From Deltaproteobacteria bacterium (GTDB lineage Bacteria > Myxococcota_A > Polyangia > HGW-17 > SLPX01), in NCBI GenBank assembly GCA_011390535.1, contig JAABSF010000155.1, positions 1 to 6,471 of the forward strand: DNA of 6,471 nucleotides. Direction: 5' to 3'. Under the pieces are notes generated by a model that saw only the letters and a list, made by a program, of their open reading frames with translations, was not told the origin of the DNA and searched no databases. The translations under genes and the position numbers were made by a program. Within the stretch, counting starts at the first letter, position 1. Each line of letters opens with the position of its first letter. Below are positions 1 through 6,163 of this stretch, piece by piece.

Positions 1-407
1 CGTTGTCGGTGGTCGTGCCTGCAGTGAGAAAACGCCGCGTTGTGCTATGTGATGATTCTTTGGTGAGAGGTGCCCAAATAAAAAAACGCATTAAAGAGCT
101 CCGTGGTGCAGGGGCCGTTGAGGTGCACGTGCGAATCGCATGCCCCCCTTTGGTTTATCCTTGCGACTATGGGAGTTCAGACGGCAAGGCCGGGGAATTT
201 ATGGCCAGGCAGCTTATCACTGATACGGACATGGATCGACAGGATGTCCTGGAGAAATTGGAGCATGACATGGCTCGATTGACAGGTGCCGACACTTTGC
301 GTTTCAATAACATGAAAAAATTCGTAGAGGCTATCGGCCTGGACCGAAGAGATCTTTGCTTGAAGTGCTTTGACGGGAGAAGTCCTGAAGCTGTTGAAGG
401 AGAATAA
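1..407 (+). CDS. purF: Amidophosphoribosyltransferase (glutamine PRPP amidotransferase), C-terminal part only
   Basis: This is the C-terminal ~134 residues of the enzyme that makes 5-phosphoribosylamine from PRPP and glutamine, the first committed step of purine synthesis in the cytoplasm. The reading frame (first full codon at 3) is open at the window edge, so the N-terminal glutaminase domain lies upstream; the TTG at 3 is not a real start. The PRPP-binding signature VVLCDDSLVRG is visible near fragment residues 13-23, followed by the family's VHVRIACPP and YPC elements. Cys54 (in YPC) and the CLKC pair (Cys119, Cys122) match three of the four 4Fe-4S ligands of Bacillus-type PurF; the fourth would lie upstream. 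The segment after YPC (DYGSSDGKAGEF) differs from the common FYGID motif, so a divergent subtype or paralogue is possible. The stop TAA is at 405-407. Confidence 0.88.
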   Translation, partial: LSVVVPAVRKRRVVLCDDSLVRGAQIKKRIKELRGAGAVEVHVRIACPPLVYPCDYGSSDGKAGEFMARQLITDTDMDRQDVLEKLEHDMARLTGADTLRFNNMKKFVEAIGLDRRDLCLKCFDGRSPEAVEGE

Positions 408-432
408 TCCTGAAGCCGTTGAAAACGAATAA
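383..432 (+). repeat. 25-bp imperfect tandem duplication at the purF 3' end
   Basis: Bases 383-407 and 408-432 are adjacent copies of a 25-bp unit that begins TCCTGAAGC and ends GAATAA. They match at 21 of 25 positions; the differences are at unit positions 10, 17, 18 and 19. The first copy encodes the last residues and stop codon of purF. The second lies after the stop in another frame, where it would read PEAVENE-stop, echoing the PEAVEGE-stop of the gene. This looks like a small slippage or duplication event. Confidence 0.75.
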
Positions 433-475
433 ATGGCGAATAAACAGCGCACTCTTGATATGACCCAATGGATGT

Positions 476-489
476 ATGTAAGGTTACAT
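476..489. promoter_or_regulatory. Perfect 14-bp palindrome, candidate operator
   Basis: ATGTAAGGTTACAT is a perfect inverted repeat of two 6-bp arms around a GG centre. It ends 6 nt before the Shine-Dalgarno sequence of the symporter and 17 nt before its TTG start. A dimeric regulator bound here could block transcription into the symporter gene. As RNA it could form only a short 5-bp hairpin, so a DNA-level role is more likely. No regulator gene adjoins it and no specific family consensus is recognised. Confidence 0.35.
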
Positions 490-495
490 GAGGGA

Positions 496-501
496 AAGGA
501 G
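496..501 (+). promoter_or_regulatory. Shine-Dalgarno site deciding the TTG start of the symporter
   Basis: AAGGAG is followed by a 5-nt spacer and then TTG at 507. An in-frame TGA at 489-491 rules out any more distant start, and the next in-frame ATG lies past the first membrane helix. TTG is therefore the best start. Confidence 0.75.
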
Positions 502-506
502 CAGGT

Positions 507-1979
507 TTGAATTATACGGTTGTTGGTATTACCGCTGGTTATGTCGCCTTTATATTTGTCATTGGTGTACTCACCTCAAAGAAAATCAAAGATTCAGATG
601 ATTTTTTATTAGCAGGACGAGATGTAGGGTGGTTTTTTCTTGCTTGCACCTTAGGGGCCACCGTGGTGGGAGGCGGCTATAGCATCGGCGCAGTTGGGAA
701 AACCTACGAGATGGGGCTCTTGATGTTGGTGGCATCAATGGGCGGATATCTACAGTTTGTCTTTGCGGGGTTGGTTGTTGCTCCAAAGTTTCGTGAGGCT
801 CGGGTTTATACTGTCGCCGGTTATATGGACCATCGCTTTGGAGGCGGGCCTCGTGTTGTGGCCATGGTGTTGTCGTTGCTCTTTTCGGTTTTCGTCATCG
901 CCGCTCAGATGGCGGCCATCGGTCATGTTATCGCCGCCATGTTTCCGAATCTGGCAGGTAACGAGAGCTTGATAAAGTGGGCTGTCATTCTTGGGGGGGT
1001 CTTGGTCATAATTTACAGCGCGGCCGGTGGGCTCAAGGCAGTAATAATCACCGATGTGTTTCAGTTTTTGATATTGATGGTTGGCTTTGTGATCACTGCC
1101 TTTTTGGTGCTCCCTGAGGTCAGCTTATCTTTTGACGCATCTTTGGGGAAGTTGCCGGAAAAGTTTTTTGACCCTACTCGGCACAAAGGATGGATCTACA
1201 TGCTGAGCCTTTTCTTCACCTTCCTTTTAGGTGAGACTTTTGCCCCTGGTTATGCCACGCGTTTTTGTGCAGGGAGAAGCAAAAGAGATATCCGGATAGG
1301 GATCGGCGGGGTCGGGATCTTGCTGACCCTGGTGATGCCTGTAATTGTTTTTCTCATCGCCGTTTATGCCCGGCTCCATTTTCAGGACATTCCTCCTGAT
1401 AGAGCTATGGCTATGGCGATACAGCAACTTAACCACCCTGTGATCGCAGGCATAATAATTGCGGCATTGGTTTCAGCGGTGATGTCATCTGCAGATTCGG
1501 CGCTTAACTCTTCAACCGCTATTTTTATTAAAGATATTTTTGAGCAATATTTTGGTCAAAAAACAGTGTCCGACAAAAAAATCCTTCTTTATTCACGCAT
1601 TCTGACGGTTGTTTTGGGCGGCCTGGCGGTGATTTTGGCGGTTCTTACACCGAATGTAATTGATCAGCTTCTCTTTGCCTATCACATCTGGGCGCCGGGG
1701 ATTATCGTCCCAATCGTTGTGGGCTCGGTGCTCAAAATGAAAGGGCGCGAAGTGAACATCAACCTCACAATCGTAATGATAACCGGGCCTCTGGTGGCGC
1801 TGATCCACAAAAATATAGACTACGGAGATTTGAAGCGGTCACCTTCAGGAGCTTGGGATTCGTTAAAAATATTAGCCGGGCAGGTCGACCCGGCGGTGAT
1901 AGGGGTAATCTTCGCAGGCGTTCTTTTTGTCATCCTTTCCGGCTTTGTAAAAGCAAAACAAGCGCTCCGGGTGGATTGA
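507..1979 (+). CDS. Sodium:solute symporter family (SSS) transporter
   Basis: This is a complete 490-residue inner-membrane permease that should couple uptake of a small solute to sodium entry (SSS family, TC 2.A.21). About 13 hydrophobic segments can be traced, near residues 6-24, 41-62, 73-95, 117-148, 156-173, 177-203, 229-250, 265-290, 312-326, 363-382, 385-408, 418-433 and 462-482, which is the usual SSS topology. Family motifs are present: DDFLLAGRDVGWF at 31-43, AAGGLKAVIITDVFQF at 172-187, and SAVMSSADSALNSSTAIFIKDIF at 323-345. Ser327-Ser328 fall where the family has its Na2 sodium-site Ser/Thr pair (Ser340/Thr341 in PutP), judged by eye from the motif. The substrate cannot be read from sequence; proximity to purF is weak grounds for a purine-related solute. 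Translation starts at TTG, with a good Shine-Dalgarno site. The palindrome at 476-489 may control it. Confidence 0.93.
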   Translation: MNYTVVGITAGYVAFIFVIGVLTSKKIKDSDDFLLAGRDVGWFFLACTLGATVVGGGYSIGAVGKTYEMGLLMLVASMGGYLQFVFAGLVVAPKFREARVYTVAGYMDHRFGGGPRVVAMVLSLLFSVFVIAAQMAAIGHVIAAMFPNLAGNESLIKWAVILGGVLVIIYSAAGGLKAVIITDVFQFLILMVGFVITAFLVLPEVSLSFDASLGKLPEKFFDPTRHKGWIYMLSLFFTFLLGETFAPGYATRFCAGRSKRDIRIGIGGVGILLTLVMPVIVFLIAVYARLHFQDIPPDRAMAMAIQQLNHPVIAGIIIAALVSAVMSSADSALNSSTAIFIKDIFEQYFGQKTVSDKKILLYSRILTVVLGGLAVILAVLTPNVIDQLLFAYHIWAPGIIVPIVVGSVLKMKGREVNINLTIVMITGPLVALIHKNIDYGDLKRSPSGAWDSLKILAGQVDPAVIGVIFAGVLFVILSGFVKAKQALRVD

Positions 1980-2146
1980 AACCCATTAAAAATTCTCCCG
2001 GAAACTGCGCCCCGGATGTTATGGGTAGTTGCAAAACAAAGGACGTTCTTCTAGGGTCCGGGTTTGAGAAACGAAATGATATGAATGATGGATCATGCAA
2101 TGGTTGTATTTTTTAGAATGAAAGAAAATCAGAGAAAGGAATCATA

Positions 2147-3589
2147 ATGTTATCCAGAATTTTTTGCACAATCTGCGCTGTTTTGTTGGTGGTCTCCTGT
2201 AGTGGCGAAGGAGAACAAGGACCACAAGGGCCGACAGGTTCATCCAGTTTAATTGAAATCCAAAATGAGGAGCCGGGTGTTACGTGTGAGAGCGGCGGGA
2301 TTCGGGTTTCATGGGGCGTGGATATCGATGGCGACGGAGAGCTCTCAGCAGATGAGGTCACTGGAGAGAAGTATGTGTGTAATGGTGTCTCCGAAGATGG
2401 TTTGAACGGCCACAACTCTTTGGCCGAGGTCAGCGAAGAACCCGCAGGAGCTAATTGCCCTCAAGGCGGTCAGCGGTTGGATACCGGGATCGACGAAAAT
2501 GACGACGGTGAGCTGCAGCCGGACGAAATAGATGCTACGAGTTACATCTGCGACGGTGTCGGCACAGCCGGAAAGATGAGCCTTATCGTGCAAACGGAGG
2601 AGCCGGCAGGTGACAACTGCGTTGTCGGCGGAGTGAAAATAGAAACCGGGATCGACGAAAACGAAAACGGGATTCTGGATAATGATGAGATCGATACGAC
2701 GAGTTACTTGTGCGAAGGAGTAAACACGCTCACGCAGGTCGGCACCGAACCACCCGGTGAGAATTGTGTCGCAGGGGGCACGCGTATTGATACGGGTCGG
2801 GACAATGGAGACGGAGGCGGGACGGCCGGCGATGGCGTTTTGCAGGCCGGAGAGGTTGATTCAACGGAATTTGTCTGTCGAGCTGAAGACATTCGGCGCG
2901 CCATGCTGATGACGGCCGCCGACGAAGATTATTTTGCCTTTCCCCCTAAAGAAGGTTTTATGAGCGGTGGGGAGTGGGCGATAATCGAGACCTTGCAAGT
3001 CCCTGATATCTCCCAAGGCGGGTGGCATTTCTTTCGTGGCCAGGCTTGGGAAGATCGAGACGGGGATGTTGCAGTTTCCGTGAATATCGACAATGATCCG
3101 CCTCAGATTCACGCCTGGGTAAGAAAGGGGAGTTGGGTCAGCGTGATATGGGAAGATCCATTCGGGTCCATTGTGCGTGCCGGGCGCTGGCTGACCATCT
3201 GCATGCAGCGAGCCGGGGCGAATGATCCGGTGGAGTTGTGGGTGGACGGCATAAAGATGGCCGAGACTGAGCTGATAGGCACCATCAATGATAACGCAAA
3301 CCATAATCTTTTGGTTTTCGGCGGTCAGATTGTTGAGCCCTTATGGTCGCAAGGAGATCTTTACAGCGAGGCAGATGTCTTGATGGTTCGTCAGACATGG
3401 CTGCAACGCACGTTGAGCGCTGCTGAGATGATAGATTACAGCTTAGGGGCTCAGTTTACGGACAGCTCCGTGTTTTTTGATGCCTCCATTCAGGAATCGG
3501 AATCGGTTTATAATTTCCACGATTCGGTGGACTCAGTGGACGCCACCGTAGGCAACACCCCGGAGATGATATTTGTCTCAGGGTACTAA
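2147..3589 (+). CDS. Secreted lipoprotein: collagen-like stub, four DUF7151-like repeats, LamG-like domain
   Basis: This is a 480-residue predicted lipoprotein. A short hydrophobic signal peptide ends in the lipobox VVSC with Cys18 as the lipidated residue; Ser at +2 favours the outer membrane under the Lol rule. Residues 22-31 (GEQGPQGPTG) are a short collagen-like Gly-X-Y run. Four repeats follow, at about 34-80, 91-137, 145-191 and 194-246. Each has two cysteines (47/78, 104/135, 158/189, 207/244) flanking an acidic loop. In repeats 1-3 the loop fits the EF-hand/dockerin pattern D-x-[DN]-x-[DN]-G-x-L-x3-E (for example Asp59 to Glu70). The repeats resemble the family I know as DUF7151. Residues ~270-435 look like a LamG/concanavalin-like sandwich, with an ELWVDG strand, a LLVFGG strand and a closing LQRTLSAAEM helix. 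Cell-surface binding or adhesion is a reasonable inference; no catalytic motif is seen. AAAGGA at 2135-2140 is a good ribosome site. glgB begins 28 nt downstream. Confidence 0.85.
   Translation: MLSRIFCTICAVLLVVSCSGEGEQGPQGPTGSSSLIEIQNEEPGVTCESGGIRVSWGVDIDGDGELSADEVTGEKYVCNGVSEDGLNGHNSLAEVSEEPAGANCPQGGQRLDTGIDENDDGELQPDEIDATSYICDGVGTAGKMSLIVQTEEPAGDNCVVGGVKIETGIDENENGILDNDEIDTTSYLCEGVNTLTQVGTEPPGENCVAGGTRIDTGRDNGDGGGTAGDGVLQAGEVDSTEFVCRAEDIRRAMLMTAADEDYFAFPPKEGFMSGGEWAIIETLQVPDISQGGWHFFRGQAWEDRDGDVAVSVNIDNDPPQIHAWVRKGSWVSVIWEDPFGSIVRAGRWLTICMQRAGANDPVELWVDGIKMAETELIGTINDNANHNLLVFGGQIVEPLWSQGDLYSEADVLMVRQTWLQRTLSAAEMIDYSLGAQFTDSSVFFDASIQESESVYNFHDSVDSVDATVGNTPEMIFVSGY
2246..2884 (+). repeat. 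Four tandem Cys-paired, acidic-loop repeats inside the lipoprotein gene
   Basis: The units encode about 47 residues each, plus linkers, at roughly 2246-2386, 2417-2557, 2579-2719 and 2726-2884. The first three have exactly 31 residues from the first to the second cysteine; the fourth has 37 because of a Gly-rich insertion. A 17-bp stretch, ACCGGGATCGACGAAAA, is identical in units 2 and 3 (2483-2499 and 2645-2661), 162 bp or 54 codons apart. Confidence 0.85.
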
Positions 3590-3604
3590 AGGCCCGGGAA
3601 AATT

Positions 3605-3610
3605 GAAGGG
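3605..3610 (+). promoter_or_regulatory. Shine-Dalgarno site deciding the glgB start
   Basis: GAAGGG sits 7 nt before ATG 3618. This supports starting glgB at 3618 and not at the in-frame TTG at 3573, which would overlap the lipoprotein gene and add 15 residues (SQGTKGPGK and so on) that do not look like a branching-enzyme N-terminus. Confidence 0.75.
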
Positions 3611-3617
3611 AAAAATA

Positions 3618-5522
3618 ATGGACAACAAAAGCTTGCTTACCGATTATGACATCTTTCTTTTTAAACAAGGCAATCATTTCAGCCTTTATCAGGGCATGGG
3701 GGCGCATCCCATGGTTCTGGACGGTGTCTCGGGTGTGTTTTTCGCCGTCTGGGCCCCCAACGCTGAGAAGGTTGGGGTGATTGGCGATTTCAACGGATGG
3801 AAAAAAGATGCAACGCCTCTGGAGGTTCGGGGTGACGGGTCGGGGGTGTGGGAGGGTTTTGTCTCCGGTGTGGGTGAAGGCGATATTTATAAATATCACA
3901 TCACATCCAGGTTCAATGGGTACGCAGTCACAAAAGCCGATCCCTTTGCTTTTAGAACTGAAGAACCACCCAGAACGGCATCTCGTGTTGAGTCGCTTGC
4001 ATACGAGTGGGATGATGACGAGTGGATGTCTTTGCGGGGGGCTCGAAACAATCTGGATGCCCCAATGTCGGTGTATGAGGTGCATCTGGGTTCATGGAAA
4101 CGCAAAGTCGAAAAAAACGGCAGTCGTCCGATGTCATATACCGAGATCGCAAAAGAGCTGGCCGACTATGTCAACGAGATGGGCTACACTCATGTGGAGC
4201 TGCTTCCTGTCACAGAGCATCCGTTTTACGGATCTTGGGGGTATCAGACCACCGGCTATTTTTCGCCCACGGCGCGATATGGCTCTCCAAGAGAGTTTAT
4301 GGATTTTGTTAATACGCTCCACAAAGAAGGCGTGGGGATAATTTTAGACTGGGTCCCATCTCATTTCCCAAGTGATGAACATGGGCTGGTGTACTTTGAC
4401 GGCACACATCTCTATGAGCACGCAGATCCCAAAAAGGGTTTTCACCCTGACTGGCAGAGCTACATTTTTAACTATGGACGCAATGAGGTCAGGGCCTTTT
4501 TGATCTCCTCTGCTTTGTTTTGGTTGGACAAATACCATATCGATGGTTTGCGGGTGGATGCTGTGGCATCCATGTTGTATTTGGATTATTCCCGCAAGGA
4601 AGGGGAGTGGATCCCCAACGAACACGGAGGGCGGGAGAATCTGGAGGCGATAGGGTTTCTTCGCACATTCAACAGCCAGGTTTTTGAGAAGTTTCCCGAT
4701 GTGCAGACCATCGCGGAAGAATCCACCGACTGGCCAATGGTCTCTCGGCCTGCGCACATCGGCGGGTTGGGTTTCGGTATGAAGTGGAATATGGGCTGGA
4801 TGCACGACACTCTCCAATACTTCACCAAAGATCCGGTTTTCCGGAAGTATCACCACAATAAATTAACCTTCAACCTGCTGTATTCTTTTCACGAAAACTT
4901 TGTGTTGAGTCTATCTCATGACGAGGTCGTTCATGGAAAGCGCTCGCTTTTGGACAAGATGCCCGGGGATCGCTGGCAGAAGTTTGCGAATATGAGGCTC
5001 CTTCTCGCTCACATGTTCAGTCAGCCCGGGAAAAAGCTTCTCTTCATGGGCATAGATTTCGGACAGTGGAACGAATGGTATCATGAGGCGAGCCTTGACT
5101 GGCATCTCTTGGGGGAAGAAGATCACGAAGGACTAAGGCGTTGGACAAGGGATCTGAACAGTCTTTATCGCAGAGAGAAGGCATTGCACGCAGGTGATTT
5201 TTCTCCGGATGGGTTCGAGTGGATTGATTGCAACGACTGGGAGCAGTCCACATTGTCATTGCTTAGGAAAGACAAAAAATCCGGAGAACGGGTGATGGTG
5301 GCGCTTAATTTAACGCCTGTTCCCCGTGAAAATTTCCGCGTGGGAGTTGATTCGGCCGGCTATTGGGTGGAGCTTCTAAACAGTGACGGCAAAGAATATG
5401 GTGGCTCCGGTGTGGGGAATTCAGGCGGCGTGGAGGCGGAAAAAACTGAATGGCATGGGCGACCATACAGTCTCAAAATTAAACTCCCACCGCTGGGGGC
5501 CATCTTCTTCAAGGCTCCTTAA
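3618..5522 (+). CDS. glgB: 1,4-alpha-glucan branching enzyme (glycogen branching enzyme, GH13)
   Basis: This complete 634-residue cytoplasmic enzyme cuts an alpha-1,4 glucan chain and rejoins it through an alpha-1,6 link, creating glycogen branch points. Numbering is from ATG 3618. An N-terminal CBM48 module spans about 36-125 (FFAVWAPNAEKVGVIGDFNGW). The GH13 barrel starts near MSVYEVHLGSW (150-160). All four GH13 regions are intact: DWVPSHF with Asp244 and His249; GLRVDAVAS with nucleophile Asp314; AEEST with acid/base Glu367; and LSHDEVVHGK with transition-state Asp435. A C-terminal beta domain fills about 532-634 and ends in the typical PPLGAIFF. The length suits GlgB forms with a single N-terminal module. 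It lies 28 nt after the lipoprotein gene, so the two are probably co-transcribed. No glgA, glgC or glgP is in the window. No damage is seen. Confidence 0.97.
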   Translation: MDNKSLLTDYDIFLFKQGNHFSLYQGMGAHPMVLDGVSGVFFAVWAPNAEKVGVIGDFNGWKKDATPLEVRGDGSGVWEGFVSGVGEGDIYKYHITSRFNGYAVTKADPFAFRTEEPPRTASRVESLAYEWDDDEWMSLRGARNNLDAPMSVYEVHLGSWKRKVEKNGSRPMSYTEIAKELADYVNEMGYTHVELLPVTEHPFYGSWGYQTTGYFSPTARYGSPREFMDFVNTLHKEGVGIILDWVPSHFPSDEHGLVYFDGTHLYEHADPKKGFHPDWQSYIFNYGRNEVRAFLISSALFWLDKYHIDGLRVDAVASMLYLDYSRKEGEWIPNEHGGRENLEAIGFLRTFNSQVFEKFPDVQTIAEESTDWPMVSRPAHIGGLGFGMKWNMGWMHDTLQYFTKDPVFRKYHHNKLTFNLLYSFHENFVLSLSHDEVVHGKRSLLDKMPGDRWQKFANMRLLLAHMFSQPGKKLLFMGIDFGQWNEWYHEASLDWHLLGEEDHEGLRRWTRDLNSLYRREKALHAGDFSPDGFEWIDCNDWEQSTLSLLRKDKKSGERVMVALNLTPVPRENFRVGVDSAGYWVELLNSDGKEYGGSGVGNSGGVEAEKTEWHGRPYSLKIKLPPLGAIFFKAP

Positions 5523-5924
5523 AAGCTCGGTTTCGGCGAGGGCTTCATTTATGGGATCATCAAAAATCCGGCCATAAGCTGTTCGAAAACGTACGGTCTT
5601 TCTGGGGATCTGTTCTCTTTTGACCGCACTATGTCTTTCATTATGATTGAAGATCCGATGCAGGCTGTATGGTCGGCGCTGAACCGGAGAAAACCTTTGA
5701 AGATTGGTCTTTAGATGTGGAAGACGTGGTCGGCTGAGCGCACAGGTCGGAGTGTGTGTGATGAGTGGGCAGCCGGTATGGAAAGATGTTGGTTTTGCTC
5801 AGGCAGTGCTTGCTCATGCACAGATAATGGCTCAGGTAATGGATTAGAGATCCATGGCAACCGAGGAATGATGATGAAGACGGAAGAGATGGCAAAAGAG
5901 CTTTGAGAGAGAAGTCTGTGAGGG

Positions 5925-5941
5925 TTGGCACGATCACTGCA
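5925..5941 (+). promoter_or_regulatory. Candidate sigma-54 (RpoN) promoter
   Basis: TTGGCACGATCACTGCA matches the sigma-54 consensus YTGGCACGRNNNTTGCW at every defined base except the first T of TTGC, which is C. The invariant GG (5927-5928) and GC (5939-5940) are separated by exactly 10 nt, as required. Transcription would start near 5952, giving about 212 nt of leader before the ATG at 6164. Such promoters need an AAA+ enhancer-binding activator bound upstream. The signalling gene is the nearest downstream target, although a small RNA in the leader cannot be excluded. Confidence 0.6.
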
Positions 5942-6150
5942 CAAACACTACAACTGAAAAAAGACGAAAAACAATAATTGGAGAATTTCCTGAACAGGAG
6001 AACCGAATGGCTCGACAGAATCCTGAAGCGTGAAGCTGATGGAGTGAAGTTTGTTTTGCGAGAGAGTTTTTGTTTGGGACAAGATTGGAATTGATGTTTT
6101 TTGAAAGAGGGCAAGAGTTATCATAAAACAAAAGCACAAGATCAGAGACT

Positions 6151-6155
6151 GGAGG
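6151..6155 (+). promoter_or_regulatory. Strong Shine-Dalgarno site for the signalling gene
   Basis: GGAGG is followed by 8 nt and then ATG 6164. An in-frame TAG at 6161-6163 immediately precedes the ATG, so the start cannot lie further upstream. Confidence 0.8.
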
Positions 6156-6163
6156 AAGAGTAG

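Larger units (their letters stand above)
5523..6163. other. About 640-bp gap between glgB and the signalling gene with no supportable gene
   Basis: No reading frame here combines a start codon, a ribosome site and recognisable protein. Short coding-like stretches occur in all three + frames: 5523-5711 stays open in the glgB frame after its stop, and 5715-5906 continues that frame after a single TAG. None has a Shine-Dalgarno site. The longest - strand frame (5641-6114) begins at TTG and is a Ser/Cys/His-rich low-complexity product. The 3' part of the gap (about 5941-6163) is purine- and A-rich. The one strong signal is the sigma-54 promoter match at 5925-5941. The gap is best read as regulatory sequence, possibly including remnants of a decayed gene. 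Confidence 0.55.

Noticed and set aside
1853..2116. 87-residue + strand frame running past the symporter stop
   Set aside because: It mostly overlaps the symporter in another frame, starts at TTG without a ribosome site, and has a composition unlike a real protein.
1980..2146. Terminator or promoter in the symporter-lipoprotein spacer
   Set aside because: ACCCAT (1981-1986) and ATGGGT (2021-2026) are complementary but separated by a 34-nt loop, and GGAC/GTCC at 2041-2059 gives only 4 bp. No -35/-10 pair with proper spacing was found.
3573..3617. Upstream TTG start for glgB
   Set aside because: It would overlap the lipoprotein gene, lacks a well-placed ribosome site and adds residues not typical of the family. 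ATG 3618 has a good GAAGGG site.
3456..4085. 209-residue - strand frame across the lipoprotein-glgB junction, and other - strand frames inside the genes
   Set aside because: They lie opposite well-supported genes and show no recognisable domains, so they are frame shadows.
5523..5545. Hairpin as a terminator after glgB (AAGC-TCG pairing with CGA-GG-GCTT)
   Set aside because: The stem is only 7 bp with a 2-nt bulge, and no T tract follows it, so it is not convincing as a Rho-independent terminator.
5641..6114. 157-residue reading frame on the - strand
   Set aside because: It begins at TTG with no ribosome site and gives a Ser/Cys/His-rich low-complexity product, as expected antisense to a purine-rich strand. 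No domain is recognisable.
6101..6128. Sigma-70 type promoter (TTGAAA with TAAAAC or CATAAA) before the signalling gene
   Set aside because: The -10 candidates match only 4 of 6 bases, and the spacing and match cannot both be good. The sigma-54 site upstream is much stronger.
5952..6163. Insertion sequence or other mobile element in the gap
   Set aside because: No terminal inverted repeats, target-site duplication or transposase-like motif could be found.
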